Source of the DNA: Apostichopus japonicus
Taxonomy: Eukaryota > Echinodermata > Holothuroidea > Aspidochirotida > Stichopodidae
Length of the DNA: 64,000 bases
Reading direction: 5' to 3'
Assembly: GCF_037975245.1 (NCBI RefSeq)
Contig: NC_092566.1
Span: forward strand, 3,224,001 to 3,288,000
Under the pieces are notes generated by a model, which saw nothing but the letters and a program-made list of their open reading frames with translations, did no database searches and was not told the origin of the DNA. Both the position numbers and the translations under genes were made by a program. Position 1 is the first letter of the stretch; every line of letters begins with the position of its first letter. Positions 12,600 through 25,700 of the stretch are shown in pieces.

Positions 12600-15500
12600 T
12601 TTACAGATTTGAATATTTGCTGCTTAAGAAAGAAGCGAAGTTGAACAATTTTCGTCCGTGTATCCCTGTCAAATATAATTCTATTTGGGCCGTAATGACG
12701 TTGAGTTTACAATTAGACGTAGCACGTCTAATTAGCGGGTTATCAAAAGATTTCTTTGATTCCTACCTCGCTAAAGTACATACAGTGTTAGCAGACCTTC
12801 GGAGAAGCACAATATTGAAGCTGACCAGAACCCTATTTCTGTAATATGCTATCATAGCAAATGCTATGTAATAATATCGAAGTTTGAAAACATGTTATGC
12901 AATATGACCTCATGTCTTCGGTTCTTCCTTGCAAACAATATTTGGAAAGAGGAAATGTCATAAACGGACTTCGATTGCGGGGGAGGACTGAATTTTTGGT
13001 CAACTTTCTATTTCCCGAACCTAGAAAAGCAGTACACGAATTGATGGACGATGACCCTCTGATAATAGGTAGAAAGTAAATGCATTGTTAATAGAGGGCG
13101 CAATATGTTTTCTACTAGAGTTTATAAATGGGTTTCCATTTTCTGAAACAGCAACTTTAGTTTTAGCACTGGGTCGGTACGTCTTTGTATTAACATTTCA
13201 ACTACTGGCACAAACTTTGCATTTACTATATACTTTGTCGAAATTTCCACATCTGTTGGAATTTTCTACTGACTTATCTGAAAATTTCGGAAGTAAGGAC
13301 TTTGCTAAATCGGAGTTTCTTAGGCCCAGAGTCCCCTTACTATATCGATAAATTTTAAATGTGCTTGACATCTATCCTTTTACTTCGGAAATGTCGGCTC
13401 CTTCCTCAAAATTTCGACGGTTTATGTCGAAATTTTGACGTTGTATGTTGAAATTTAGAGATGTTTTATTCCGAAAAGTCGCCTCTTTAGCTTGCAATAT
13501 TAATTTTCATTTCGGCTTATTTCTTTTCACATAGTGTTGAAATTTAGGTGTTCATATGGAAACTTTTGCTCTGTAAAAAGGCCCGTTGTCGGAGAAGTAA
13601 ATGCTGTTACATACGCACAGGAAGGTTGCGGTTTTCACTCTCCTAAAATTGCTATGAGAGCACTGCACACTGTGGTGTGTTCAGAGTCCGCGTAAAAGGA
13701 GGACTTCACAAAATTTCTTACGATGCTTTTGAAGTTGCTGGTGAAAAGTACGAGCCTAAATATTGACCAATCAAGTTGAATTTTATATCACTAGAGAGAG
13801 TATAGTCAACGAACTTTTCTTTAGCATAGGAGGGAAGTTGGTTACGCAATTACACTCCCAGCAAGCACAATGTAAGCATTGAGAGATAGGGACATTCACT
13901 GCTTTCCGAAGTGGTTTTTACTTTTTCAGATTAAAAAGTATGGGGTTTGGTTCACACGCATAATAAATGATGACACAATATTGTAAAGAAAAGACACAAT
14001 ATTCTTCAAAATGAAATAAGAAAGAGTTTCCTGAGTGCTATACTTAGAAAGTTATGAAACTGAGAGTTAGCGTGCAATGTGCTTATTTTGTAGCGATTAA
14101 TTTGCTGCGTAAAGACGGGTGTTCTGTGCCAAGTTCCGCAAGGAATCCATATGCAATCATGTCAAAACTTAAACATTTTCACAGTAAATAACACTTTTTT
14201 TATTTTGTCGACTGAAATTGTGCGTTAGTTGTAGGAGAAAATTCCACATAGAGTGTAGAAATGTAGACCATATAGGTGTTTTCAATTTCGGACTTATGGT
14301 GATAATTCGAGGAAGAAAGTGTAGAAAATTAGACGGATTACTATCTGAAGGGAACCATGTTTCATTTGATTTCCTGAAACTCTGTTCACGTCTAACAGAA
14401 AGAATCTATTTAGTGCATCCCTAATTCTATTCATAGATGAAGTTTCGTAACCTCTAAAAAATTGTGCAGATATGAACAGGGGATTAAGTTTGTCGGAAAG
14501 TCGTGAATAAGTCATCCAAATGAAAGTAACGCGTCCTCCTGACCCCTCCCGCTGCCACCACACCCCCACCCTCACCCCACCTCTCGGTTTGCGTTTCGCA
14601 CACATACACACCCTTTTACCCGCCCCTCACAGACGTAATCCTCTTCCGCATTCTCTCTCTATACTGTGATGATATGGCTATTTCATCATTAGAATAGCTA
14701 GTAGTTAAAAGAGAGTACAATATGTTCCGACTTTAAGTACAGCCATTCAAGAATGAGCTTACACACGAAAATCAAACATCAATCATCAGCCAACCCCCAC
14801 TCCTCCCCACCCCATCCCCCTTTTTATATGAAGGTAGTAACCTTGAAATGAGGATGACATTGTCTTATATGTTGCCGAAAATTTGTATAGTAACTGTTCT
14901 TATGAACTCATTCTCTTAGATGGTTGTGAACGGATAGAATCATTTGTCTCACCGGCGGTTGTTCTTTCTAAATGTTTTGACGGTTTTAAGAATACTTTGA
15001 ACGTTTTTTCAAGAATTGGAACTGGATTTGAGGTTACTGTTTTCGTTTTTTTTTTATAAGGTCTTCGATGGTGATTTTGCCATTTCTGATTTTTCTACTA
15101 AACTAAGCTAAACTACGAATGAATCACAATACTGTATTTCAAGCACAGGCGATCATTTTTTAGAGAGTCGTTTATGAATATTAAATACACGACCAGGCAC
15201 GAACTTACATCACTATTATCACTTAAGAGATATATAATTATATATTGTCAATATCAAAATAGTATCATCACTCGTGTTTCTAAAGAATCCAGATGAAATG
15301 TTAATATCGATCGATGTCAGTCAGCTACACATTAGCCAAGCCAAAGATGTATGAAATTTCGGAACTACAGGTTTCAAACATCATTGTTGGCCTTCACTAA
15401 TGGCAAGGCAATGCACAACTGATATATTTCTCATCATCATCACCTTTGTACTGTAATTTACCACCAACAAACAAATATGGATAAAAAGTTGTCTGAAGTT

Positions 15501-16780
15501 TGTCAGAAATATTGTTAATGCACTTTTTTTTAACTAAGTCAAACGTGTATGGAAGCCCCGAGGAGACATCCAACTTTCTTAAACATCTACAGGAGATTTG
15601 CGACAATCAATAGAATTGAACATCAACATGTGATTTAGTCAAAATAAATTATTTCGTCTTTTATAGAGGTTGGCCTTCACTTGATAATTAAGGGGGTAAG
15701 ACGTTGATGGATGTGTCCAAAGTCAGGAGCTGGGGGGGGGGGCGGGGACGGGGGTGGGGGTTCTCGCTGAATTTAAATAAAACATGGCAAAAGGGAATAT
15801 GAACAACTGCTATTTATTTAAATTAAATTGAGTGGGGAAACATATAGGTATACTATATGGGTACTGTATATATAGAAGTGAAATTCAGAGCTTCAGTTAG
15901 GATATATTCATCCCCGGTCGATAACCCAACAGCCTATATTGTATAAACTGAAAGAAAACTACCAAAATATATAAGTAAATTCTAATAATGAGAAAAACAA
16001 CCTAATTCTGTCAGAATATGAATTTATGAAAGATGGGATATGACCAAAATTTAGGTTATAGTATGAATAATTAAGAGAGATTCTATATATCAGACAGAAC
16101 CCAAACCCAATTTTCCATCCTTGGGCTATAAACTTTAAATTTATGCCAAACTGTGATAGTAAAACGACGCAAGAAAGGATGCAAGTACAATGTGAATATT
16201 AAAGAGAAACTCCGTGCAAGTCAATAATAACTTTCATGATGGCGGTATCTAGCGACTAATATAATGTTTCGATTATGTGTAGCAGATTCTAAGGATCTGA
16301 ATTATGTCTAAGAATTCAGTGGTGTATGTGTAAGGATGACGCTATACATGTTTGCTATACTATTACCATATTTGGTTTTGGATGCGATGATACGTCAGAT
16401 AATTAATTCCCCGGATGTGGATATTTGATTTGATTTGATTTATTTGATTTTCCACAGATAATAAATATATACATGTGGAGGGAAGTCCTCTAAAAAGCCA
16501 ATTCAGGCTTAACAAGGTAAAGGACTCCCAAAAAAGAAAGAAAAAAAAATACATATAGAAACTACATATAGAGGATATGACGTAGATCAGACGCAAATAT
16601 TCAAGAGAGACTTCGAGCAGCTACAACAGAGAGGGTAGGAGCTATGACACACATCATTACTCAATTATTTTATCGTTTTATATGTCAGATGTCATATTTT
16701 TGCAAGTTTTCAAAATCTATGGTAAAATCATTGTAATACATATCAAAATAATGTATTACTATTTTGCTCCTGACGGTACG
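12600..16780. other. Gene-free stretch with a GTCGAAATTT motif cluster
   Basis: Three short plus-strand open frames between 12617 and 13351 (75, 60 and 88 codons) overlap no known family. Between 13240 and 13560 variants of TGTCGAAATTT and TGTTGAAATTT recur at least five times. A pentamer run of TTTGA type sits at 16425-16450. No gene can be supported. Confidence 0.4.
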
Positions 16781-17056
16781 TGCTTAGGTACACAGCAGTG
16801 TACTGAAGCAACACGGGGGACCACCTGTGCCCAGGGTGCTTAGGTACACAGCAGTGTACTGAAGCAACACGGGGGACCACCTGTGCCCAGGGTGCTTAGG
16901 TACACAGCAGTGTACTGAAGCAACACGGGGGACCACCTGTGCCCAGGGTGCTAAGGTACACAGCAGTGTACTGAAGCAACACGGGGGACCACCTGTGCCC
17001 AGGTTGCTAAGGTACACAGCAGTGTACTGAAGCAACACTGGGGACCACCTGTGCCC
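16781..17056. repeat. 56-bp tandem repeat, five units
   Basis: Units start at 16781, 16837, 16893, 16949 and 17005 with exact 56-bp spacing and only a few substitutions (CTTAGG versus CTAAGG). Each unit holds the short palindrome-like TACACAGCAGTGTA. The array joins directly to the 16-bp array that follows. Confidence 0.95.
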
Positions 17057-17057
17057 T

Positions 17058-17527
17058 TGTGCACTGGTTCACTTGTGTACTTGTAATCTGGTCTACTTGT
17101 AAGCTGGTCCACTTGTAATCTGGTCCACTTGTAATCTGGTCCACTTGTAATCTGGTCCACTTGTAATCTGGTCCACATGTAATCTGGTCCACTTGTAAGC
17201 TGGTCCACTTGTAATCTGGTCCACTTGTAAGCTGGTCCACTTGTAATCTGGTCCACTCGTCAGCTGGTCCACTTGTAATCGGGTCTTCTTGTAATCTGGT
17301 CCACTTGTAATCTGGTCCACTTGTAATCTGGTCCACTTGTAATCTGGTCCACGTGTAATCTGGTCCACTTGTAATCTGGTCCACTTGTAATCTGGTCCAC
17401 TTGTAATCTGGTCCACTTGTAATCTGGTCCACTTGTAATCTGGTCCACTTGTAATCTGGTCCACTTGTAATCTGGTCCACTTGTAATCTGGTCCACTTGT
17501 AATCTGGTCCACTTGTAATCTGGTCTC
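17058..17527. repeat. 16-bp minisatellite, about 29 units
   Basis: The unit is CCACTTGTAATCTGGT. Divergent units lie at the left end and near 17260-17290; the right half is almost perfect. Because 16 is not a multiple of three and the complement lacks stops, all three minus-strand frames are open and read DYKWTRLQVDQITSGP repeats, an artefact of the repeat. Confidence 0.95.
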
Positions 17528-17529
17528 AC

Positions 17530-18433
17530 TGCACAGTACAAAAGAGTAGGGAAAGATACCAACCATTGCGTGCTCCAGGTGCGACTAACGTATTATCCAT
17601 CCTGTTGATTACAGTACATTTGAATGTTTCAAGGTGTAGTTGTCCGCCTTCAGAAACCGGAGTTTTTATTGAAGTAGCTGATAATCGAATACCCAGGTAC
17701 TTACGAAAATTTATGTTATTGTTATCTTGGCCTCATTTATGTTAGTTTCTCGTACCATAGACACAATCCATGAGTGGCAGGAACCCCGAAGTTGCATTCA
17801 ACCAAGGCCTAAACTAACGTTAAAATTACAGTAGAGCACTCAGTACGGTTCTTACAGAAAGTCACTTAGGCATGACAGACTAGAGCTAGAGAACTTCTTG
17901 AAGTCTTCTTCTGACGGAAACCAATGTTCAGAGTTCAACTTTCAACTTCAAAGCCTTTTGCCAAAGTGAAACGATTCATTGACTAATTTATCACTCATTG
18001 ATTGACAACAGGAAAATTTTGAAGGGTTAGAAAGTCTATGACAGGTAATTAAAAAAAGAAAGAAAAATAATTTGACATTGTTAGCGAATGATAATAACCA
18101 TGTACAGTACATTCACCTAGGTCGTAAGTTACTGTGGTATTCGTTTCCATTGATTAGGCCTACTTGTAAAATTGTTTACCTGGTGTGCATTCAACCTGAA
18201 TGGTCACAGTATGGAAAAGTGTTGCATGACAAATTCAAACATGGACATTGGCTATGCTGTCATCATGAAAGTTATATGTCAGATGCCCTCCCTAGGCATA
18301 TATGCAGTTGAAAGAGAGAAATTATAGAACATGTAGGGTGTATATAAAATGTTTGCTTGGTGCTTGTGTTGGACTGAAATCTTGAAATGCCCCCCAATTT
18401 TCATTTAGAACCACTCACTGCTTTTATTGACAG
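17530..18433. other. Upstream flank of the SDR gene
   Basis: No clear promoter motif. The AG at 18432-18433 after CTTTTATTGAC could be the acceptor of a noncoding first exon lying somewhere in this stretch. Confidence 0.35.
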
Positions 18434-18441
18434 ATATTACA

Positions 18442-21400
18442 ATGACTGCTGTTACGATTGCCGTCTTAGCAATTGTCGCTTTGCTCATTGGCAAGACACT
18501 AGAATGGTTGATTAGGAAGCTGACCGTACCTTTGCTAACAGAGAAGTATGTATTAATAACTGGTTGCGACTCTGGCTTTGGTAACTTACTAGCCAAGCAA
18601 TTAGACAAGAAAGGGATTCATGTCATAGCTTGTTGCTTTACATCAGATGGGAAGAAAAGTTTGGAGAGTACCACCTCCAAGAAGCTTACTACCCTTGGCC
18701 TTGATGTCAGCAGCCATGATAGTGTATTAGAATGCTACGAATCTGTGAAGAAGATTCTACCTGTTGAAGCAGGTATGTGAACAAATGTTAATGTAATTTC
18801 TGTCCAGTACAAATGATGGTATTTTTTTGATCTCCATACCAACTATATTGCACTTCTTTTGATTGTGACTGCTTGATGTACAAGTTACAATGCTTAGTTA
18901 AAGGCATTGAAGACACGCCCCAAACCACGTGCGGCCATCTGAAAAAGTTAACTTTCCGTTGCTTGCAAGTGACGTTTTGTTTGTGTCACTACAAAATGCA
19001 GACAGTACAGTAATGAAACGTGATACCTTGTTATCTTTAGCTGGACCTGAGATGTCCATCACTGTGTTGTTTGTACACTGTGCTGTGGGTATTGACCGCA
19101 GCTGTATGTACTGACTGTACACTAGTGTCTAATTACCGATGGTAGCAAGCTGTGTGCGTATTTTCTGGGATTAATGGTGGTGTCTAACACTTCTGTTACA
19201 CCTCATTCGAAACTAGGTCAGATTACCGGCATTAGACGTTTCTTTTTGCACGAGTCTTCACACCCTTTAATTAACTTGTAAACATTTCATAGTATGATGT
19301 AGTAAAAACGGGTGTGTGAGACAGAATTGACAGGATTCAAACAAAGAAATCAAATTAGACAGAAAGAGCCTGACAAAAACTATAAAACAGACTATGTTTA
19401 ATTTATAAGTTAAAATAAAGCAAAACTGTTAGCAAACTGCTTATCCACTAACAAGCCTGTGTAAGAGAATGTGTAAAAGTAAGAGGGCCTGACGTTTCGA
19501 TCCTAGCAGGATCTTCTACAGAGGCTGAATAATTTATAAGTTTATAAAACAAGCCTGCATTGCTAACTGTTTATTAGTTAACACCTTTAATCTTTCTCAG
19601 GACTTTGGGGATTAGTGAACAATGCTGGAGTGACTGGATTTGTAGGGCCTATGGACTGGTGCGATCTGGATTCTTACTCCAAAATTGTGAGAGTCAATTT
19701 GTTGGGTGTTGTGGACATGACTCTGACATTCCTGCCTCTTATCTACAAGGCCAGTGGTAGAGTTGTCAACATATCTAGCTCATATGGGAGGTTTCCTATG
19801 ATATCTGGTGGATATAGTGAAGCCAAATTTGGTGTTGAATCTTTTACTGATGGCCTGAGGTAAAGTCTTTGCATGTGTTGTTTTGCTCTGGTTACTAAGG
19901 GAGGAGTGGAATAGAAAGAAGCTGGATTTGGGTTGGGATGGGGGTGGGCTTGAGACAGTGGTAGATAAAGCTGTGTATTGTCAAGAGGAAGTTTCACTAC
20001 TAGATTTATGCAAGTTGCATCTGAGTTTAATGTAGTTAAAGGGCCTTAGGCAAGGGATGCAAAAAGTTACATAAAAGCAAAGTCCTTTTTGGATGAAAAT
20101 GTGATTCAAGTGGAACATCAAAATAGTGTAAATGGAATAAAATTTGAATTTCCAACCCCATGTTTTGCTCCAAAACATGTATACACACTAACAATCATGC
20201 ATTTTAAATAACCTTCCCCCCGTGGACATTTTGAGAAAACATTTATGTTTATGAAGAGCATAACCCTCTGAACCTTCTTTGTGATATTATGTTTTATGTA
20301 TTTATTCAGTTCAAATATACATAGATCCCATATATACTTAGGAATATTTTTTTCAGTGGAAATCAAAAACAAGGGGAATCACATCACCAAACAGTGCAGA
20401 GGACGAGCTCATGCTTGTAAAGTGGGGCATGAGATGTTATAGTTTAATCATATTTAATGTTATAATTTAATGTTATAATTTAATCATAAACTGGTCCACA
20501 TTGTACAATAGAAGTAGAACTAGTTGGTTTTCATCACATGTAAGCTACAGGCTTGGATTTACATCACTCCTCACTTACCTGTCTCCTATACATACGTACT
20601 CTGATCTGCCCTAGTCTTATAAGAACTCGGACTGCTGCACCAATGGCTCTGAGGTCAGTGGTGAACTTGGTGGTAATCCCTAATTTCCTCTTGGTAGTGA
20701 AAGGTACTAGTTTTGTCTGAGGCCCCAAATGTGTCACTTGTTTCCATACCCAAGCAATACCAGTTTGAACAATTTATGCCTCAGCCTGCCCCTGGGTATA
20801 AATCGTAGTCTTTTGGATGGAACAATTTGAAGGTAAACCATCCTTCTTTTATTGATAGCAAGTTTCTTACTGTGACTGCTAGTATATTCACATTGGTACA
20901 CTATCTAATCATGTTTTCTTGCACTTGAAGTTGCACTAACGTTTCTTAATTTGGTTTTAGGATGCACTTCAAAAGTATTGGGTCACCATGTTACACAAGC
21001 GTTCTGGAGCCAGGACATTTCAGGACGCCAGTGACTGATCAAACTGCTTTCCGTAAAAGCCTTTATGGGAGGTATTCCAAACTAAGACCGGAAATAAAAT
21101 CCCTTTATCCATCAGATGCCAAAGCTTACATCGAGAGAAGTAGGTTCAAATTTGATTGAAACTGATCTTCAAATAATTGCTGAATTTGAAATGATAACAT
21201 TGTGAACTTTGCATTTACCTCCATTCCCTACAATGGGCATCTTCAGCGTTTATGAAGAGGGCGCTATCATGTCGCGGTCCTAACACAGCCATAGATACTG
21301 CTCTGGGTCCTAATGCACGTGATCTGTACTGTCGACAGATCTCCAGTTTTATAAAGCGCTGACATATCATATCTCAATCTATGTGGTAGTTGTTCAATAT

Positions 21401-22652
21401 GTTTAAAAAGATCTCGTCTTCAGTAATTACAAGAAGAATCGCAGGTAGCTAAGTCCAGTATATACTCAATTTTGGAGACTTGGATACAATTTTTGCTGGC
21501 GCACCAAGCTTAAACAAGCTTAAGCGGACCTTATAGAAAATACCCGTCGGATTGGTCGGCGACCAGAAGTGTGTAATGGTGCAAAACAAATGGTTGGCAA
21601 CATTTCGTTGCTATGAAGTGCTAGTTTTGAGTGGGTGATGATAAAAGCCATATATGTTAGCCAGAACGTGTCACATTATGCGACTTAGGGAATGTGCAGG
21701 TAGTTTGCTCAAAAGTCTCCATCAGAGATTCATCAAAGGAATTCTGAGTGATTTCAGAGACTGAGCTTGTCAAGTTTCACAGAACGCGAGGACCAATATG
21801 GCAGCGCCCCCTTTTGATTTAGGGCGCATAGCTGGAGAACCCCATGATTTGTTTTGTTGTTTAATGTCCAAATGGTTACTAACTCCTTGTGGTATAACTA
21901 GAACTGTTTAGCTGGAAGGAGCATGCTTGGTTAGATCCAGAGGTTGTGGTTAATAAATTTCTATTTTCCCTCAAGAGTTATGTTTGAGATAAATTGTGTC
22001 GTTAATTTTGATTTATTCTTAAGAAAAGCCTGGTATGTAAACATTTTATGTAACAAAATTTGGTCCTAACTTTGGCCAATTCTAGTTTAAAGAGATGTAA
22101 CACTCAGAAACGAATAGCAAGATTCTTATTTGACATTGTGAATGTTAGTTTGTTCACATAGTAGAGAAGATTGATCAGATCAATTTCTTTAAACTTGCTT
22201 CAAAACAGGAACATTTAATAAGAGTCGGTCAAATGTATAAACTCTAAAAGTTTGTTTCAACTGTGAATTTCCTTTTTTGTTCTAGTGGCAGATGTATAAA
22301 ATCTGTTGTTGTTATTTAATGATTTCCTTCTGGTAATAAATAGTTGACTATTTGGTGTAACGGTACCATCTGTTGAACTCCAATTTTGTTTATTTTTTCT
22401 AAATATGAATTTCTTTCTTTCGCTTTTTTCGTTCTAGTGGCAGATGAAAATGATAAGACGTTGGATATCTTGCTCTCATCACGGATCCATCTTGTTACAG
22501 ACGCCTATGAGCACGCCCTAATATCTCGATACCCAAAGAAGAGGTACGCCGTAGGGTGGGATGCTCGCCTCATTTGGGTGCCATTGTCATATACACCATC
22601 ATGGGTTACAGATTTGATCATTCCTAACTTTATGAACAGAAAAATTAATTGA
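18442..22652 (+). CDS. Short-chain dehydrogenase/reductase, retinol/17-beta-hydroxysteroid dehydrogenase-like (SDR9C type), 4 exons
   Basis: Coding exons read 18442-18772, 19601-19859, 20961-21139 and 22438-22652 (984 nt, 327 residues; family members are near 320). All borders are GT..AG and phases join cleanly (1, 1, 1). The protein starts with a hydrophobic anchor (residues 3-16), then the cofactor motif TGCDSGFG (40-47), NNAG (117-120), Asn143, the Ser169/Ser170 region and YSEAK (Tyr182, Lys186), which together give the Asn-Ser-Tyr-Lys catalytic set. The C-terminal half has EPGHFRTPVT and the VGWDARLIWVPLSY stretch typical of microsomal retinol/steroid dehydrogenases. By family, it would oxidise or reduce retinoids or hydroxysteroids with NAD(P) at the ER membrane; the substrate cannot be told from sequence. 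ATG 18442 is the first in frame after a TAG at 18406. An AG at 18432 could be an acceptor joining an upstream noncoding exon. The gene is tail to tail with SAR1. Confidence 0.9.
18898..19270. mobile_element. TTAA-bounded MITE, copy 2, in SDR intron 1
   Basis: Inverted relative to the 7.2-kb copy; it starts TTAAAGGCATTGAAGACACG and ends CGAGTCTTCACACCCTTTAA. Shared internal blocks include the GGGTATTGACCG and CTAATTACCG segments. About 373 bp, bounded by TTAA, non-coding. Confidence 0.75.
19411..19532 (-). repeat. Dispersed repeat with palindromic core, copy A (SDR intron 1)
   Basis: Contains GCCTGACGTTTCGATCC and the hairpin core GATCCTAGCAGGATC (19499-19513). The left part (AAACTGTTAGCAAACTGC) matches the copy near 54.1 kb in inverted orientation. 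Confidence 0.7.
21257..21812. mobile_element. GGGCGCT-TIR element, copy 1, in SDR intron 3
   Basis: About 556 bp with inverted ends GAGGGCGCTATCAT and (complement) GGGGGCGCTGCCAT. No coding capacity. It matches 51734-52289 in inverted orientation over its whole length, for example GGAGACTTGGATACAATTTT. Confidence 0.75.
22281..22296 (+). other. Duplicated decoy 3' splice acceptor in SDR intron 3
   Basis: The 16 bases GTTCTAGTGGCAGATG that span the real intron 3/exon 4 junction also occur about 150 bases upstream, each copy after a T-rich tract. Splicing exon 3 to the upstream AG would give Met-Ala-Asp-Val then TAA, ending the protein after exon 3. Confidence 0.6.
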
Positions 22653-22694
22653 TTATCGAGTATCATTAGATTAAAACGGCCAAAGAATTAGAGA

Positions 22695-22700
22695 AATAAA
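22695..22700 (+). terminator. Poly(A) signal of the SDR gene
   Basis: A canonical AATAAA lies about 43 nt after the TGA stop, giving a very short 3' UTR. No other candidate is as close. Confidence 0.6.
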
Positions 22701-25700
22701 TGGAAAATAGTCAAAGTATTTCATTGGGAAAGTTTGCAGTAATAGACATCACACAAAAATGCAGATGTTGCTACTTATTAAATGACCTTTTTTTTTAACC
22801 ATTAGAAATATGCCCAAATTTTTTAAATTTTTTTATCCATTGGAAATATGCAAAAAGTTATAACATTTTAAAGATGGGTTTGGGGATTTGGAGAAGGTTA
22901 CCAAAATTTTATGCAAACATGAGAGTAACAAATTTCAAATTGTAACTCATTCCCACACTAAAAAAAAAGAAATATTTAAATTTCCACAAGGAAACATATT
23001 CCTGCTTTTCAAGGCAGTTTTCCAATTTTTCATGTTTGTATTTGGCTATCTTAATGTTTTCTATGAAAAATATCTTATTTTCAGCATGTTACAAGGTCAT
23101 TTAAAACAGCTATACTTTTATGATATTAGATTTGAGAAAGACAAAATTAAACTTGAAACTTACATGAACAGTATTAAAATGCCTTACAACTAATAAATTT
23201 ATCAATGTGCAATCAAGACTTAAAGATTATTCACAATTTATATATTTCAATGAAACTTCTTATATTTTGACAATTTTAGTTATCCTGCTGCAGAAATGTG
23301 ACAAAATCTTCCACAATGGAAGTTTGAATTCCCACCTCATCTTGTTCCTTCCTCAATAAATTTAGTCGTTCGATGGGAACTTAAGCTCTTCCCCGCAAAA
23401 TACCCTCCTCAAGGAATAGTTGCTCTGTGTGTGACCTATGATGTCCCATACTTCTTGCCAAAAATTCTTGTTTTATTTTATGGTTGAAGAATTATCCTTA
23501 AGCATTTAGTCCCTCAATGGTGACAAAAGTTGAAATGTTTGCTAAACAGACAATGGACACAAAATGCAATGTTTTTGTCAGGGGGGATTATCGTGTTCCA
23601 ATTTCAGGGGTGAAGATAATCAAGGTTACAATAATATAAAACATTACAAGAATGAACATTTTTGTGAATATTTTCATCTTTCTTGTTTGATCATATGTTT
23701 ATAGAATAGGTCTTTTGTAAGATACTTGTTTTGTTATTTGTTGCAATGGACGCTCTTCTTACCATATTCATTCACGATTGACGACATGTTCTCAGAATTG
23801 AAACAACTACTGCTGTGTAAAAAATTTTCCTCAAATTCTTCAAGCTAGTGTTGTTTCCTGAAAGTTCTTATCTTTTGGAAAATGATCATTTTTGGTAAAG
23901 TATGAACAAATGCCTAAAGAATCAAGAGTTGTCCAGATTTATGAGACATGTATTTTTGTATTCATTTTATTATGATGACGATGAAATATAACAAATTTTG
24001 GCAAATATTACCAGCACCAAGTCTCAGGTTTATTTAGACTCTTGATGTTAATCAAATAAAATTCAAGAAACTGTTTCAATATTACCAAAGTAGTGAAGTT
24101 TGTCGTTGGATGTTTCTATTTGCAAGATCAAAAGAACGGTCACTTACGTTTAAACTTGTAAAATTAGTTTACTGTGACACTCCTACTTTATCTTTTTCCC
24201 TCTCTGAGACTTGTGTCACTTCCAAATGCCTTGGAATAACTTAGATGAGATCAGTACTACGGAAACCATTTAAAAATTTAAGCACACTCAAATTTGGGGC
24301 TATTAAGAGGGGTCTAACAAGTTTGTATGCCAGTTTATGAAATCCTTTCCCTGGAACCCAGGAAATAATTGTGGAAAATGCTACTGTTCAGTCAAGTAAC
24401 AATTACTTTTACATAGCCGATGTAATTGTGGAGGTCACATGTATACTCCCCCAAAATGTCATATATATTGTTTTGGTTGGATTTCTCCCAATTCTCCAAA
24501 CTATATATATTTTTTTTCAGGTCTTCCATGCTGATGAACATTTTAATACTTTTTTATTATAAAATTATTATTTCTTTACAATTCCAGGTACCCCATTAAT
24601 GTATGCAACTGCTACGTTGTGTCTTGTGTCCTTTTTAACCATGTTTACTGCAAAACCATAAATGAGCAAAGTATTCACACAAAAAGGTCGGTATGTTATT
24701 TTTTCTGGCTATGAGCAATTTATTCAGATTTGCTGTAGTAACATATGGTTACCTTAGCTGATATCATATTCTCACCAATAAACAGAATATGGTACAAAAA
24801 AACTCATGTCACAAAAGAACTCCAAAGAAAGAATAGCAATCCCCCACACGACATGGAGAAGTACTGTCACCGTTAGCATGTTCCAGGCAAGGAATAAACG
24901 AAAAGGAGGAAAAATAGAAGAAGCAGATCTAACATCCTCTGCTCCTGGAACAGTGTGCACACCCATTTAATGCTTAGTGTCATTAATCGTAACTTGCCTT
25001 CTGTCGAGACGGTATATTCTGCAAAATATTTTTACAGGTACTTCTATATCTTGTTTTAGCATGCAGCTTGTTTTGCAAGAACTTATACACCCGATAAATG
25101 CTACACTCATAATAAGGGTAACCCTCAAGGTACAGTTGTGGTGATTAATTTTACAATTATAGAAGCTTAGTAAACCTTAAACCCCTTTTATAAGGGGGAA
25201 AAAAAGATAAGATTTGAAAATATCCCCAGACGGTATGATGATCGGTAGACAGATACATCATACCTTTCAAACTCCAAAAAAGTAGAAAACAATTTCCACT
25301 GTCAAATTGGACTTCATCAGGGATATTTGACAGATTTTTTGATGTAATAATTCATGATGTTATATTGATTTGAAGGATATATAATATATTACTTTATGCA
25401 ACTAACATCATCAATCTAATATTGCTTTACCTTACAAGGAAGCATTCCGCACTTATCCATTTCTACCCAAAGTCAAAGAGATTGGGCCATTCAGTCAGTG
25501 GGTAGGATCTCACAAAAGGGCCAAATCTTAGCATGGATTGAATAATTAACGTGACCAATGTAAACGGTACCCTAAACCTAAGTCGCTAGTATATGGAAGC
25601 TAGCGAGATACACCAGTAACATAACTCAGTTTAATGACAATCATACAGGCATGCATTCTGATTCAACATTACCTACAACCATCCTCAAGTTTTTTTTTTT

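Noticed and set aside
12617-13351. Three successive plus-strand open frames (75, 60, 88 codons)
   Set aside because: They are in different frames, without good splice joins between them, and have no recognisable domain.
14218-14424. Open frame with several Cys and His (MCVSCRRKFHIEC) resembling a zinc finger
   Set aside because: Spacing fits no zinc-finger family I know, the region is AT-rich and no neighbouring exon supports it.
16784-17566. Minus-strand open frames of 84-157 codons with DYKWTRLQVDQITSGP repeats
   Set aside because: All three frames are open at once because the 16-bp satellite unit lacks stops on that strand; this is a repeat artefact.
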